Both the position numbers and the translations under genes were made by a program. From Bacteroidales bacterium (GTDB taxonomy: Bacteria; Bacteroidota; Bacteroidia; Bacteroidales; 4484-276): DNA of 64,000 nt. Location of the stretch: the NCBI GenBank assembly GCA_035647615.1, contig DASRND010000036.1, forward strand, positions 357,716 through 421,715, in the 5' to 3' direction. Within the stretch, counting starts at the first letter, position 1. Every line of letters begins with the position of its first letter. The notes beneath the pieces were generated by a model that ran no database searches, was not told where the DNA came from, and saw only the letters and a list, made by a program, of their open reading frames with translations. Below, piece after piece: positions 34,141-42,136 of the stretch.

Positions 34141-34779
34141 ATGAAGCCCATACCTGACAAAACCATCGAACGGCTGAGCATGTATCGGCGCAACCTGATG
34201 GCTGTTATAAATAGCGGCACCAAATACCTTTTTTCGCACCAACTGGCAGCGCTCATGCACACCACACCGGTGCAAGTACGCCGCGACATCATGCTGATAG
34301 GATATAGCGGCACCATGCGCAAAGGCTATCATATCGGTGATTTGGTGGAGCGTATCGGTAACATCATTGACAGCCACGACGGGAAAAATGTGGCCGTTGC
34401 AGGAATCGGTAACCTGGGCAAAGCCATCATCAGCCACTTCAACGGCAAGCGCAGCAAGCTTCGCATCATCGCTGCCTTCGACAACGACCCGGAAAAATAC
34501 GGCCATCTCTTTGCCGGAGTCAGAACCTATCCGATGTCGCAAATCAACGAGATTGTCAAACAACAAAATATCTCCATCGGCATCATTTCCGTACCTGAGG
34601 GTAATGCCGAAGAAGTAGCCGAAAGACTCGTTAACGCCGGCGTGACGGGCATCCTTAACTACACCTCGTGCCCGCTCAGGGTGCCTGCTCATGTGTACCT
34701 CGAGGAATATGACATGCTCACCTCCATCGAAAAAGTGGCGTACCACACCAAGGCGCTTCTTGATATTAATATGTTGTAA
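34141..34779 (+). CDS. rex: Redox-sensing transcriptional repressor Rex
   Basis: A 212-residue protein: winged-helix DNA-binding domain (1-75, with TTPVQVRRDIMLIGYSG), then a Rossmann domain with VAVAGIGNLGKAI (85-97) and AAFDNDPEK, and a C-terminal swapped helix (EEYDMLTSIEKVAY). Rex leaves its operators when NADH/NAD+ rises, derepressing fermentation and hydrogen genes. ATG 34141 is chosen because MKPIPDKTIERLSMYRR is the normal Rex start; the open frame continues further upstream but overlaps the kinase gene. Its place between the kinase and hydG suggests direct control of this island. Confidence 0.93.
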   Translation: MKPIPDKTIERLSMYRRNLMAVINSGTKYLFSHQLAALMHTTPVQVRRDIMLIGYSGTMRKGYHIGDLVERIGNIIDSHDGKNVAVAGIGNLGKAIISHFNGKRSKLRIIAAFDNDPEKYGHLFAGVRTYPMSQINEIVKQQNISIGIISVPEGNAEEVAERLVNAGVTGILNYTSCPLRVPAHVYLEEYDMLTSIEKVAYHTKALLDINML

Positions 34780-34967
34780 ATTGAGAAATGGATTGTAAAT
34801 GATGAAGGATGCCATTTTATTGGCAAACATGCCGATTTGTGCAAAAGACTGCCTGCATACATCCAACCTGCCTAAGACGGATTAAAAATTACTTTGCAGG
34901 AATAACCGGTTACACCGTCCAATTTTGTAATACACGTTTCGCCCAGTTTTGCTCTAATGTTCGTTCC

Positions 34968-34997
34968 TTTGTTAAAGCAAATTTAAGTTTTAACAAA
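34968..34997. promoter_or_regulatory. Inverted repeat abutting the hydG start codon
   Basis: TTTGTTAAA (34968-34976) and TTTAACAAA (34989-34997) are perfect 9-bp arms with a 12-bp spacer, ending one base before the hydG ATG. The arms contain TTGTTAA, the Rex half-site known from Firmicutes, but the arms are further apart than in a classic Rex operator. It could be a repressor site or an mRNA hairpin that covers the ribosome-binding region. Confidence 0.5.
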
Positions 34998-36425
34998 ATG
35001 AAATTCAATCCAGAAAAATGCGCCATTGCCGATGAACGGATGAAACCTTTTATCGATGCTGACGAGCTGTGGGGACACCTGCAGCAACCCAAACCTGATG
35101 CAGCGCGTGTACGCGAAATTATTGCCAAATCGCTCAACAAAGAACGACTGACCCTGGCAGAAACGGCGGCGCTCATCCTGGCTGATGAGCCGGAACTGAT
35201 AGAAGAGATAAAAAATGGTGCCCGCGAACTGAAGAAAAAAGTGTACGGCAACCGCATCGTGCTTTTCGCCCCTTTGTACATCGGCAATCATTGCATCAAC
35301 AATTGTAAATATTGTGGCTTTAAAGCTTCTAATAAATTTGCCGTAAGGCGAACGCTCACCGACGAGGAAATTATAAAAGAAACTGAAGCCCTCGAAGACA
35401 ACGGACAGAAGCGGCTGATCCTGGTTTACGGCGAGCATCCGAAATACAGCCCCGAATACATTGCGCATACCGTGCGACTGGTTTATGGAGTAAAAAAAGG
35501 TAATGGAGAAATACGTCGTGTAAATATCAACGCAGCGCCACTTGAAATTGAAGGCTTTCGCACCGTGAAAGAAGCCGGCATCGGCACCTTCCAGGTTTTC
35601 CAGGAGACCTATCACCCGGAAGAGTATAAAACATACCATCCCAGCGGCCCCAAGAGTAACTTCGAATACCGCCTCACCTCACTCGACCGTGCTCAGGAAG
35701 CCGGTGTGGATGACGTGGGCATCGGCGCTCTGTTTGGCCTCTACGACTGGCGCTTTGAAGTGATGGGATTGGTTCGCCACACCAACCACCTCGAAGCAGT
35801 TTACAATGTTGGCCCACACACTATCTCTTTTCCGCGCATTAAGGACGCTTCCGAATTTGATATCAATCCGAAATATGAGGTGAACGATGACGACTTTGTG
35901 CGCATCATCGCCATCCTCCGTCTGGCAGTGCCCTACACCGGGATGATACTTACAGCCCGTGAAGCGCAGCACGTTCGTACCGAGGTGATGCAGTTTGGTG
36001 TATCTCAGATCGACGGCGGCACCAAGCTTGAAATAGGCAGCTACTCCGATTCACTCAACGAGGAGCAAAACCTCAACCGCGAGCAGTTCAAGATAAACGA
36101 TCCGCGCTCGCTTGGCGAAGTTGTGGATGAGCTGCTCGATCATGGCTATCTGCCGTCGTTTTGTACGGCCTGTTACCGCAAAGGGCGCACCGGCGAGCAT
36201 TTTATGGAGTTCTCAGTGCCTGGATTTATCAAACGGTTCTGCACCCCCAACGCCATGCTTACCCTTGCCGAATACCTCGAAGATTACGCCAAACCCGAAG
36301 TGGTGACCAAAGGCTGGAAAGTGATCGAAGAGAACAAAAAAGAGCTTGCAGGGTTTGACCGGCTGGAGGAGCTCAACGAGCGCATCGAACGCATAAAAAA
36401 TGGTGAACGTGATCTTTATTTTTAA
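34998..36425 (+). CDS. hydG: [FeFe]-hydrogenase maturase HydG
   Basis: A 475-residue radical-SAM tyrosine lyase that makes the CO and CN- ligands of the H-cluster. The SAM cluster motif CxxxCxxC is at Cys99, 103, 106 (HCINNCKYCGF), and the C-terminal auxiliary cluster has the HydG-specific CX2CX22C pattern beginning FCTACYRKGRTGEH. ThiH shares the core but lacks that tail, so HydG is secure. I start at ATG 34998 (MKFNPEKCAIADERM); an open frame reaches back to 34809 but that part has no family character. HydE and HydF are not in the window. Confidence 0.95.
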   Translation: MKFNPEKCAIADERMKPFIDADELWGHLQQPKPDAARVREIIAKSLNKERLTLAETAALILADEPELIEEIKNGARELKKKVYGNRIVLFAPLYIGNHCINNCKYCGFKASNKFAVRRTLTDEEIIKETEALEDNGQKRLILVYGEHPKYSPEYIAHTVRLVYGVKKGNGEIRRVNINAAPLEIEGFRTVKEAGIGTFQVFQETYHPEEYKTYHPSGPKSNFEYRLTSLDRAQEAGVDDVGIGALFGLYDWRFEVMGLVRHTNHLEAVYNVGPHTISFPRIKDASEFDINPKYEVNDDDFVRIIAILRLAVPYTGMILTAREAQHVRTEVMQFGVSQIDGGTKLEIGSYSDSLNEEQNLNREQFKINDPRSLGEVVDELLDHGYLPSFCTACYRKGRTGEHFMEFSVPGFIKRFCTPNAMLTLAEYLEDYAKPEVVTKGWKVIEENKKELAGFDRLEELNERIERIKNGERDLYF

Positions 36426-36467
36426 ATTTAAAATGGATTCTTTTTTATTAATACAGCATTAATCGTA

Positions 36468-36725
36468 ATGAAGCAAACTAAGATCTTAGGTCTTTTGATA
36501 CAGGATCGTATCAAGGAGGCAGGCCGCACACAGCAAGTGCTCTCTAATTATCACCACCTCATCCGTTCCCGGCTGGGTTTTCATGAGCTGGACGATGCAT
36601 CGAACAGCAGAGCCGGCATTATTACGCTGGTACTTCACGATATGCCCGACGAATGGCGGGCTTTGGAAGAGGAGCTGAAAACCATCAGCGGAATAGAAAT
36701 TCAGGAAATGTTATTTCAATATTAA
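36468..36725 (+). CDS. TM1266-type iron-only hydrogenase system regulator, copy 1
   Basis: An 85-residue ACT-like protein (MKQTKILGLLIQDRIKEAGR) of the TM1266 family, found next to [FeFe] hydrogenase and maturase genes. A core of alternating strands and helices (ILGLLIQ; HHLIRSRLGFHEL; GIITLVLH) fits a ferredoxin-like fold. It has no DNA-binding domain, so 'regulator' is a family name rather than a demonstrated role. It lies 42 bp behind hydG and 10 bp before a second copy. Confidence 0.85.
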   Translation: MKQTKILGLLIQDRIKEAGRTQQVLSNYHHLIRSRLGFHELDDASNSRAGIITLVLHDMPDEWRALEEELKTISGIEIQEMLFQY

Positions 36726-36735
36726 AACAAGCACT

Positions 36736-36981
36736 ATGGAAATGATAGAAATTTTAGGATTATATGTCGGCAAAAGAGTGGACGACAAAAACCCGCTGCA
36801 GCAGGTGCTTACGCAATATGGCCACATTATCCGCACCCGGCTGGGGCTTAGTGCCACCAGTTGTGCTTACGGCATAATTCTGCTTGAGCTTTTTGGCAAC
36901 AGCACGGAAATAAAAAACCTGAAAGCTGCCCTCGAAAAAATTGAAGGCTTGCAACTTCAGAATATGTCGTTCGAATCCTGA
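36736..36981 (+). CDS. TM1266-type iron-only hydrogenase system regulator, copy 2
   Basis: An 81-residue paralogue of the previous gene. Shared features include the N-terminal ILGL(L/Y)(I/V) strand, (D/G)K/QxVL(S/T)xYxHxIRxRLG in the helix, and a central I-I-L strand; identity is modest, so the duplication is old. Like copy 1 it has an ACT-like layout and no obvious DNA-binding part. The pair could form a heterodimer. It ends the hydrogenase island; a long intergenic stretch follows. Confidence 0.82.
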   Translation: MEMIEILGLYVGKRVDDKNPLQQVLTQYGHIIRTRLGLSATSCAYGIILLELFGNSTEIKNLKAALEKIEGLQLQNMSFES

Positions 36982-37026
36982 TCAGTTTTTTTGTGATTAA
37001 AACAGGCAGAAGCTTGTAAAAAATAT

Positions 37027-37110
37027 TTCGGACGAGGCTTCGGTGGCTGAGCTTGTCGAAGCCCTCGTCCGAATCTTTATCCAGAATCTGGCTTCGACTG
37101 CGCTCAACCT
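37027..37110. repeat. REP-like palindromic element and half-copy
   Basis: Arms 37027-37042 (TTCGGACGAGGCTTCG) and 37057-37073 pair perfectly except for one bulged C, loop GTGGCTGAGCTTGT. The loop side GAGCTTGTCGAAGCC is the core of a widespread bacterial repetitive text. A second related piece, GGCTTCGACTGCGCTCAACC, follows at about 37089-37108. Such elements are often mobilised by REP-associated Y1 transposases; none is encoded here. Confidence 0.6.
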
Positions 37111-37300
37111 GCGATACTTTTAAATTTAGCTTTGGCTGGTTTTAACTACGCCCACCAACCTAAGTAGTGTCTATTCTGTAATTCCACCCCACCGGACGCA
37201 AAGCGCGTTACATTCAAAAATTCCCCACATCTGCTATTTATCTGTAATAATGAACACGTGTCCGCGTTCGCTCAACTGTATTAATTATTTAATCAGCAGT

Positions 37301-37344
37301 TGCTGCATCGCCCTATGGCATAGGAAAACCATAGGTTTGCAGCA
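37301..37344. other. Composite hairpin upstream of gldF
   Basis: Outer arms TGCTGCA (37301-37307) and TGCAGCA (37338-37344), inner arms CCTATGG (37312-37318) and CCATAGG (37329-37335), loop CATAGGAAAA. Fourteen perfect pairs with a small asymmetric internal loop. Could be a structured leader element or part of a dispersed repeat. Confidence 0.5.
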
Positions 37345-37498
37345 CAGACGTTGGACGAACAATGATTATTGGTGGAGGCTGGTGCCGTTTTTAAAATTAT
37401 TTTCGCAGACGAATTAAAAGTGTGCGATTCTTCAGGCTGAATTCTAATCAGGCCAATGTAACGGCACCCGTTTTCAAAGAAAAAAGAAGAGATAAATT

Positions 37499-38230
37499 AT
37501 GATCACATTGCTCAAAAAAGAGGTGAGTGCCTTTTTAAGTTCGTTGATCGGCTACATTGTAATCACAGTGTTTTTGCTTATCAATGGCTTGTTTCTGTGG
37601 GTTTTTGCCTCCGATTTCAACATCCCTGATTTTGGCTACGCCACTCTGGAAGGGTTGTTTATGATTGCGCCGTTTGTGTTTTTGTTTCTCATCCCGGCCA
37701 TCACCATGCGGTCGTTTGCCGACGAAAAGCGTAGCGGCACCATCGAGTTGCTCTTCACCCGTCCGCTGAGCGACAACAGCATCATCCTGGCCAAATATTT
37801 TGCCGGTGTGGTATTGGTAATTTTTTCGCTTTTACCCACGCTCATCTATGCCTGGTCGGTTTATCAACTGGGCATGCCCAAAGGCAACCTCGATACCGGC
37901 GGCATGTGGGGCTCGTACATCGGACTGTTGTTTCTTGGTGCCACCTTCGTAGCCATCGGACTATTTTCATCATCGCTCACCAGCAACGTCATCGTGTCGT
38001 TTATCATCGCTGTGTTTCTGAGCCTCTTTTTTTACGTTGGTTTCGATTTTATCCACTCGCTCGAATTGTTTGGCCCGGTTGATTTATTTGTAAAATCGCT
38101 TGGCATCAACACGCATTATATCTCCATGAGCCGCGGCGTTATTGACACACGCGACCTCATTTATTTTGTGAGCATCATCACCTTTTTTATCCTTATCACG
38201 CGCATCTCACTCGAAAGCAGAAAATGGTAA
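37499..38230 (+). CDS. gldF: Gliding-associated ABC transporter permease GldF
   Basis: A 243-residue ABC-2-type permease with six predicted membrane helices, beginning MITLLKKEVSAFLSSLIGY, as in GldF. The MRSFADEKRSGTIELLFTRP segment after the second helix is the coupling helix region typical of this family. GldF, GldG and the ATPase GldA form a transporter needed for gliding in some flavobacteria, but it is also widespread in non-gliding Bacteroidota. gldA is not in the window. The stop overlaps the gldG start by 7 bp. Confidence 0.9.
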   Translation: MITLLKKEVSAFLSSLIGYIVITVFLLINGLFLWVFASDFNIPDFGYATLEGLFMIAPFVFLFLIPAITMRSFADEKRSGTIELLFTRPLSDNSIILAKYFAGVVLVIFSLLPTLIYAWSVYQLGMPKGNLDTGGMWGSYIGLLFLGATFVAIGLFSSSLTSNVIVSFIIAVFLSLFFYVGFDFIHSLELFGPVDLFVKSLGINTHYISMSRGVIDTRDLIYFVSIITFFILITRISLESRKW

Positions 38231-39996
38231 AAGAAAATCATAACAACCCATCAGTTCCCAATACCCGCAAATTGCGACGCAACAATCTGACGGCGCTGGC
38301 GCTGGGGCTTATCATCATCATACTTGTCAACATCATCAGCGCGCGCATCTTCACACGTTTCGACCTGACCAGCGAGAAGCGTTTCACTTTGTCGGAAGCC
38401 ACCAAAGATATGCTTGCGCAAATCGACGACCTGGTCTATTTCCGGGTCTATCTGGAAGGAGAATTTCCAGCAGGCTTTAAGAAACTGCAGCGCGAAACCA
38501 TCGACATGCTCAATGAATTCAGAGCTTACAACTCCAATATAGAATACGAATTTATAAATCCGACGGCCAGCAGCAATGCTACGGAGCGGCAACGCATCTT
38601 CAGCATGTTGGTCGAAAAAGGTCTGGAACCTACCGACCTGCAAGTGAAGACCAAAGAAGGCACGTCCAGTACGATGATTTTTCCGGGTGCTATTGTTGCA
38701 TTTCAGGGACGTGAGATGGCAGTTTCGTTGCTTGCCTCCCGCCGTGGTGTAGGCCCAGAAGAGGTACTGAACAGCTCCATTCAAAACCTGGAGTTTGCCC
38801 TTGCCGACGCCATTCGCAAGGTCATCAGCAATAAGCGCCCTGCGATCGCTTTTATCGAAGGGCACGGAGAACTTACCGCCGAAGAAACCGCCGACGCTTA
38901 TCTGGCACTGAACGAATATTACAGCGTGCAACGCGTGCGCCTCGACGGCAAGCTCACCAGCCTCAGCGAGCGCGAAGGCTCCGACACATTAAACACACGC
39001 ATCCGCAATAAATTTCAGGCTCTTATCACCGCACAACCCGACTCAGCTTTTTCTGACAAAGACAAATTTATCATCGATCAACACATCATGCGTGGCGGTC
39101 GCGTTTTGTGGCTCATCGATCCGGTGGCTGCCAGCCTCGACAGCCTGCAAACCAACCAGGAGTTTATTGCCATGGCCAAAGACCTCAACCTTACTGATCT
39201 GTTTTTCAATTATGGCTTTCGCATCAACAACAACCTGGTGATGGATCTGAGCGCCCTGCCCATTCCTGTAAAAGTAGGGCAAACTGCCGGGCAGCCCAAG
39301 TTCGATTTCTTCCCGTGGTTTTACTTCCCCATTCTGACGCCTGCCACCGATGATCCCATTGTAAAAAATCTCAACGCTATAAAAACAGAGTTTATCAGCA
39401 GCATCGATTTTGTAGAAACCACTGCCGAGCTTCAAAAAGAAGTACTCCTGACAAGCTCGCGCTACTCGCGAACGGTAAATACTCCTGTGCTCATTTCACT
39501 GGAAATGCTAGGGAAACCGGCAGACGAAAGGCTTTACAGTAAAAAATATATTCCTGTGGCAGCAAGGATAGAAGGTAAATTTAAATCGATGTACGACCAA
39601 CGGATGCCACCGGAAATATTGAAAAGCAAAGAGATCGATTTCAAATCGGAAAGCCCCGCCAACAAGATGATTGTGGTGGCTGATGGCGATCTGATCCGCA
39701 ACCAGATGCAACGCTCAGCGGGCAAAAACTTGCCACTGCCACTGGGCTACGACAAATATACCGGGCAACAGTTTGGCAACAAGGATTTGCTGCTCAACAT
39801 GATGAACTATCTCACCGACGACTCAGGGCTGATTTCTATCCGTTCGCGTGAGCTGAAAATACGCCTCCTCGACCAGGCCAAAATAGAAAACGAACGCCTC
39901 TTCTGGCAGGTGCTCAACATCGGGCTACCCATCCTGCTGGTGCTCATTTTTGGGCTGGTGCAGGCATGGCTGAGACGCAGGCGTTACACAAAGTAG
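38224..39996 (+). CDS. gldG: Gliding-associated ABC transporter component GldG
   Basis: A 590-residue protein with one helix near the N-terminus (about 22-42, ALALGLIIIILVNIISARIF), a large periplasmic region with an intraflagellar-transport-like ABC domain (RFDLTSEKRFTLSEATK; FIEGHGELTAEETADAYLAL), and a helix at the C-terminus (about 562-580, LNIGLPILLVLIFGLVQ). This matches GldG, the extracytoplasmic partner of GldF. It overlaps gldF by 7 bp. A DUF4340 protein that often accompanies GldG is encoded two genes later. Confidence 0.9.
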   Translation: MVKENHNNPSVPNTRKLRRNNLTALALGLIIIILVNIISARIFTRFDLTSEKRFTLSEATKDMLAQIDDLVYFRVYLEGEFPAGFKKLQRETIDMLNEFRAYNSNIEYEFINPTASSNATERQRIFSMLVEKGLEPTDLQVKTKEGTSSTMIFPGAIVAFQGREMAVSLLASRRGVGPEEVLNSSIQNLEFALADAIRKVISNKRPAIAFIEGHGELTAEETADAYLALNEYYSVQRVRLDGKLTSLSEREGSDTLNTRIRNKFQALITAQPDSAFSDKDKFIIDQHIMRGGRVLWLIDPVAASLDSLQTNQEFIAMAKDLNLTDLFFNYGFRINNNLVMDLSALPIPVKVGQTAGQPKFDFFPWFYFPILTPATDDPIVKNLNAIKTEFISSIDFVETTAELQKEVLLTSSRYSRTVNTPVLISLEMLGKPADERLYSKKYIPVAARIEGKFKSMYDQRMPPEILKSKEIDFKSESPANKMIVVADGDLIRNQMQRSAGKNLPLPLGYDKYTGQQFGNKDLLLNMMNYLTDDSGLISIRSRELKIRLLDQAKIENERLFWQVLNIGLPILLVLIFGLVQAWLRRRRYTK

Positions 39997-40035
39997 TTTG
40001 CAAAATGAATTGTTAATGCTGTTTTTTTTATTAAT

Positions 40036-42084
40036 ATGAAAACCACGACAACGAACAAATCGCGACAAGCGCAACAGCAAAAGCTTCCGGAGCCGCAAAA
40101 GCGTATCACCAAATACCTTGTGTGGGTGCCATTTGTTTTTGCTTTTGTGTTGTATGCCAACAGCATCAACAACGAGTTTGCTCTCGACGACATTCCGCAG
40201 ATCACTACCCATCGCTATGTGCAGCAGGGCTGGGCGGGCATCGGCGAGCTGATAAGCACCAACTACTGGAGCGCCAGCAACGAAAATCTGGGCTATTACC
40301 GTCCGTTATCGCACGTTTCGTTTGCCATCGAAAATGCTTTGCACGGCAACAATCCGCACATCATGCATTTTATCAATGTGCTGCTTTATGCCCTTACGGG
40401 GATGGTGGTATTTTTGTTTCTATCGGCACTCTTTAGGCGCATGCCGTGGTTTGTGCTGGTGGCCACGCTGCTTTTTATGGCGCATCCGGTGCATACCGAA
40501 GTAGTGGCCAACATCAAAAGCCGCGACGAAATCCTGAGTTTTCTCAACGGCACGCTGGCACTGTGGCTTGCTTTTAATTACAGTAAAAACAAATATTTGC
40601 CGGCGCTCATCCTTTCGTGGATATTTTATTTCCTGGCACTCCTGAGCAAAGAAACCGCCATGACGACCCTGGCGCTGGTGCCATTTATGATTTATTTTTT
40701 CACACCCAAAAAAGCCGGTCGCATAGCAAGCATCACCTTGTCGTTTGTGATCGTCTCTGGACTGTTCTTAATTTTGAAATACGCTCTCATCGGCACTTTG
40801 TCCGGCAACCCGCCCAATGAAATCAACGTGTATCCTTATCAGGAAACGGCTGTGCGTATCCCCACCACACTTTACATCTTCGGCATGTACCTGTGGCGGC
40901 TTGTCGTTCCGGTGCGCTTACTTTACGACTATTCGTACAACCAGATTCCGGCAGCTACCTGGGCAAGTCCTGTTGTGTGGCTGAGTTTGCTCATTGCGAT
41001 AACGCTAATCGTAATTGCTTTTAAAAGATTAAAACGAAGAAACATCATCTCCTTCTCCATCTTTTATTTTGGAATCACCCTTTCGGTGGGATTGGCTTTT
41101 GTGCTCTTGCGCGGCGGCATAATGGCAGAGCGTTTTTTGTATGCGCCGGTGCTGGGCTTTTCGTTGGCGGTGACTTATCTGCTGTTTAAACTTTTACCAC
41201 GCGATGCCAAAACAAAAACGATTATCTACGATTTCCGACCAATGGCTTCCAAAGTGATGGCTGCGTCGCTGTTGCTGCTCCTGGTGTTTTACAGCGTCCG
41301 CACCATTGCCCGCAACCCTGACTGGAAAAACAACTTCACGCTTTTTACCCATGATGTTCGTTACGGAAGTAACAGCGCTTTGCTCACCAAACACTATGGC
41401 AGCGAACTCATCAACCAGTCAGTGGCCGCCACCGATCAGGCAGAGAAAGACTCGTTGATGCAACGCGGCATTGCAAAGGTGGAGCAATCATTAAAAATCA
41501 ATCCTGCTTTCAGCGAAGCGTGGTTCAAGCTCGGATATGCGTATTATCAGCTACGTGATTACGAAAAGTCGATTTCTTGTTATAAAAAGACAAATCAAAA
41601 CAACTCGATGAACTTGTCGAATATGGCGCTGGCTTATTATATGAAAGGGGAGCATGGCGAGGCTTTGCGGCTGCTGAACCGCTCGCTGGAGCTTGACCCA
41701 CATAATAGCACCGCCCGCAGCAACCTGCCGCTGGTGGAGCGTGCCTTCGACCAGAAATTGCAGATGCTCAAACGAAATCCTTCCGACGACCCACAGCATC
41801 ATTACGAGCTGGGCAACCTGCTCATCGACATGAAAAACTACCCGGAGGCGCTGGTGCAATTTCGCCAGGCTGCCGATCTGAAACCCGATTTCATAGCAGC
41901 GCTCATCCAGTTGGGAAATACGTATTATGCGCTACAGGATTACAACAATGCCATTATTGCTTTCCGCGAGGTAATTCAACAAGAACCCGACAACAGTGAA
42001 GCTCGCAGCAAGCTCAGCCATCTTTATGGGTTAATTGGCAACGCAAAAATGCAGCAGTACTACAGCCAAAGTCCGTCCAGGTAG
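40036..42084 (+). CDS. TMTC-like membrane glycosyltransferase with TPR repeats
   Basis: A 682-residue protein with about ten membrane helices (25-445) and a C-terminal TPR domain (about 490-675). The first extracytoplasmic loop begins NNEFALDDIPQI, with the acidic pair typical of GT-C catalytic loops, followed by YYRPLSHVSFAIENALHG and MAHPVHTEVVANIKSRDE. This is the layout of TMTC proteins, which in animals O-mannosylate cadherins, and of many uncharacterised bacterial relatives. A lipid-linked sugar donor and an exported acceptor protein are expected; both are unknown here. T9SS cargo or envelope lipoproteins are possible targets. Confidence 0.75.
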   Translation: MKTTTTNKSRQAQQQKLPEPQKRITKYLVWVPFVFAFVLYANSINNEFALDDIPQITTHRYVQQGWAGIGELISTNYWSASNENLGYYRPLSHVSFAIENALHGNNPHIMHFINVLLYALTGMVVFLFLSALFRRMPWFVLVATLLFMAHPVHTEVVANIKSRDEILSFLNGTLALWLAFNYSKNKYLPALILSWIFYFLALLSKETAMTTLALVPFMIYFFTPKKAGRIASITLSFVIVSGLFLILKYALIGTLSGNPPNEINVYPYQETAVRIPTTLYIFGMYLWRLVVPVRLLYDYSYNQIPAATWASPVVWLSLLIAITLIVIAFKRLKRRNIISFSIFYFGITLSVGLAFVLLRGGIMAERFLYAPVLGFSLAVTYLLFKLLPRDAKTKTIIYDFRPMASKVMAASLLLLLVFYSVRTIARNPDWKNNFTLFTHDVRYGSNSALLTKHYGSELINQSVAATDQAEKDSLMQRGIAKVEQSLKINPAFSEAWFKLGYAYYQLRDYEKSISCYKKTNQNNSMNLSNMALAYYMKGEHGEALRLLNRSLELDPHNSTARSNLPLVERAFDQKLQMLKRNPSDDPQHHYELGNLLIDMKNYPEALVQFRQAADLKPDFIAALIQLGNTYYALQDYNNAIIAFREVIQQEPDNSEARSKLSHLYGLIGNAKMQQYYSQSPSR

Positions 42085-42136
42085 CAAACAGCAGATTAAT
42101 AATGAAAAGATTTTAATAAAAAAGATACTGATAAGC

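Larger units (their letters stand above)
36982..37498. other. 517-bp intergenic stretch between hydrogenase island and gldF
   Basis: No gene seen on either strand. It holds a REP-like hairpin with a related half-element (37027-37110) and a composite hairpin (37301-37344). The rest is unstructured text. The gldF promoter should lie in the right third but no clear -7 box was found. Confidence 0.5.

Noticed and set aside
34809..34997. N-terminal extension of HydG from an upstream ATG
   Set aside because: The added 63 residues have no resemblance to HydG, and the family start MKFNPEK follows an inverted repeat directly at ATG 34998.
37270..37356. Possible integron attC site: GCTCAAC (RYYYAAC) at 37270 and GTTGGAC (GTTRRRY) at 37350 around a hairpin
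   Set aside because: The gap between the left core and the inner arm is about 25 nt where attC sites have about 5, the extra unpaired base pattern is missing, and there is no integrase or cassette array.
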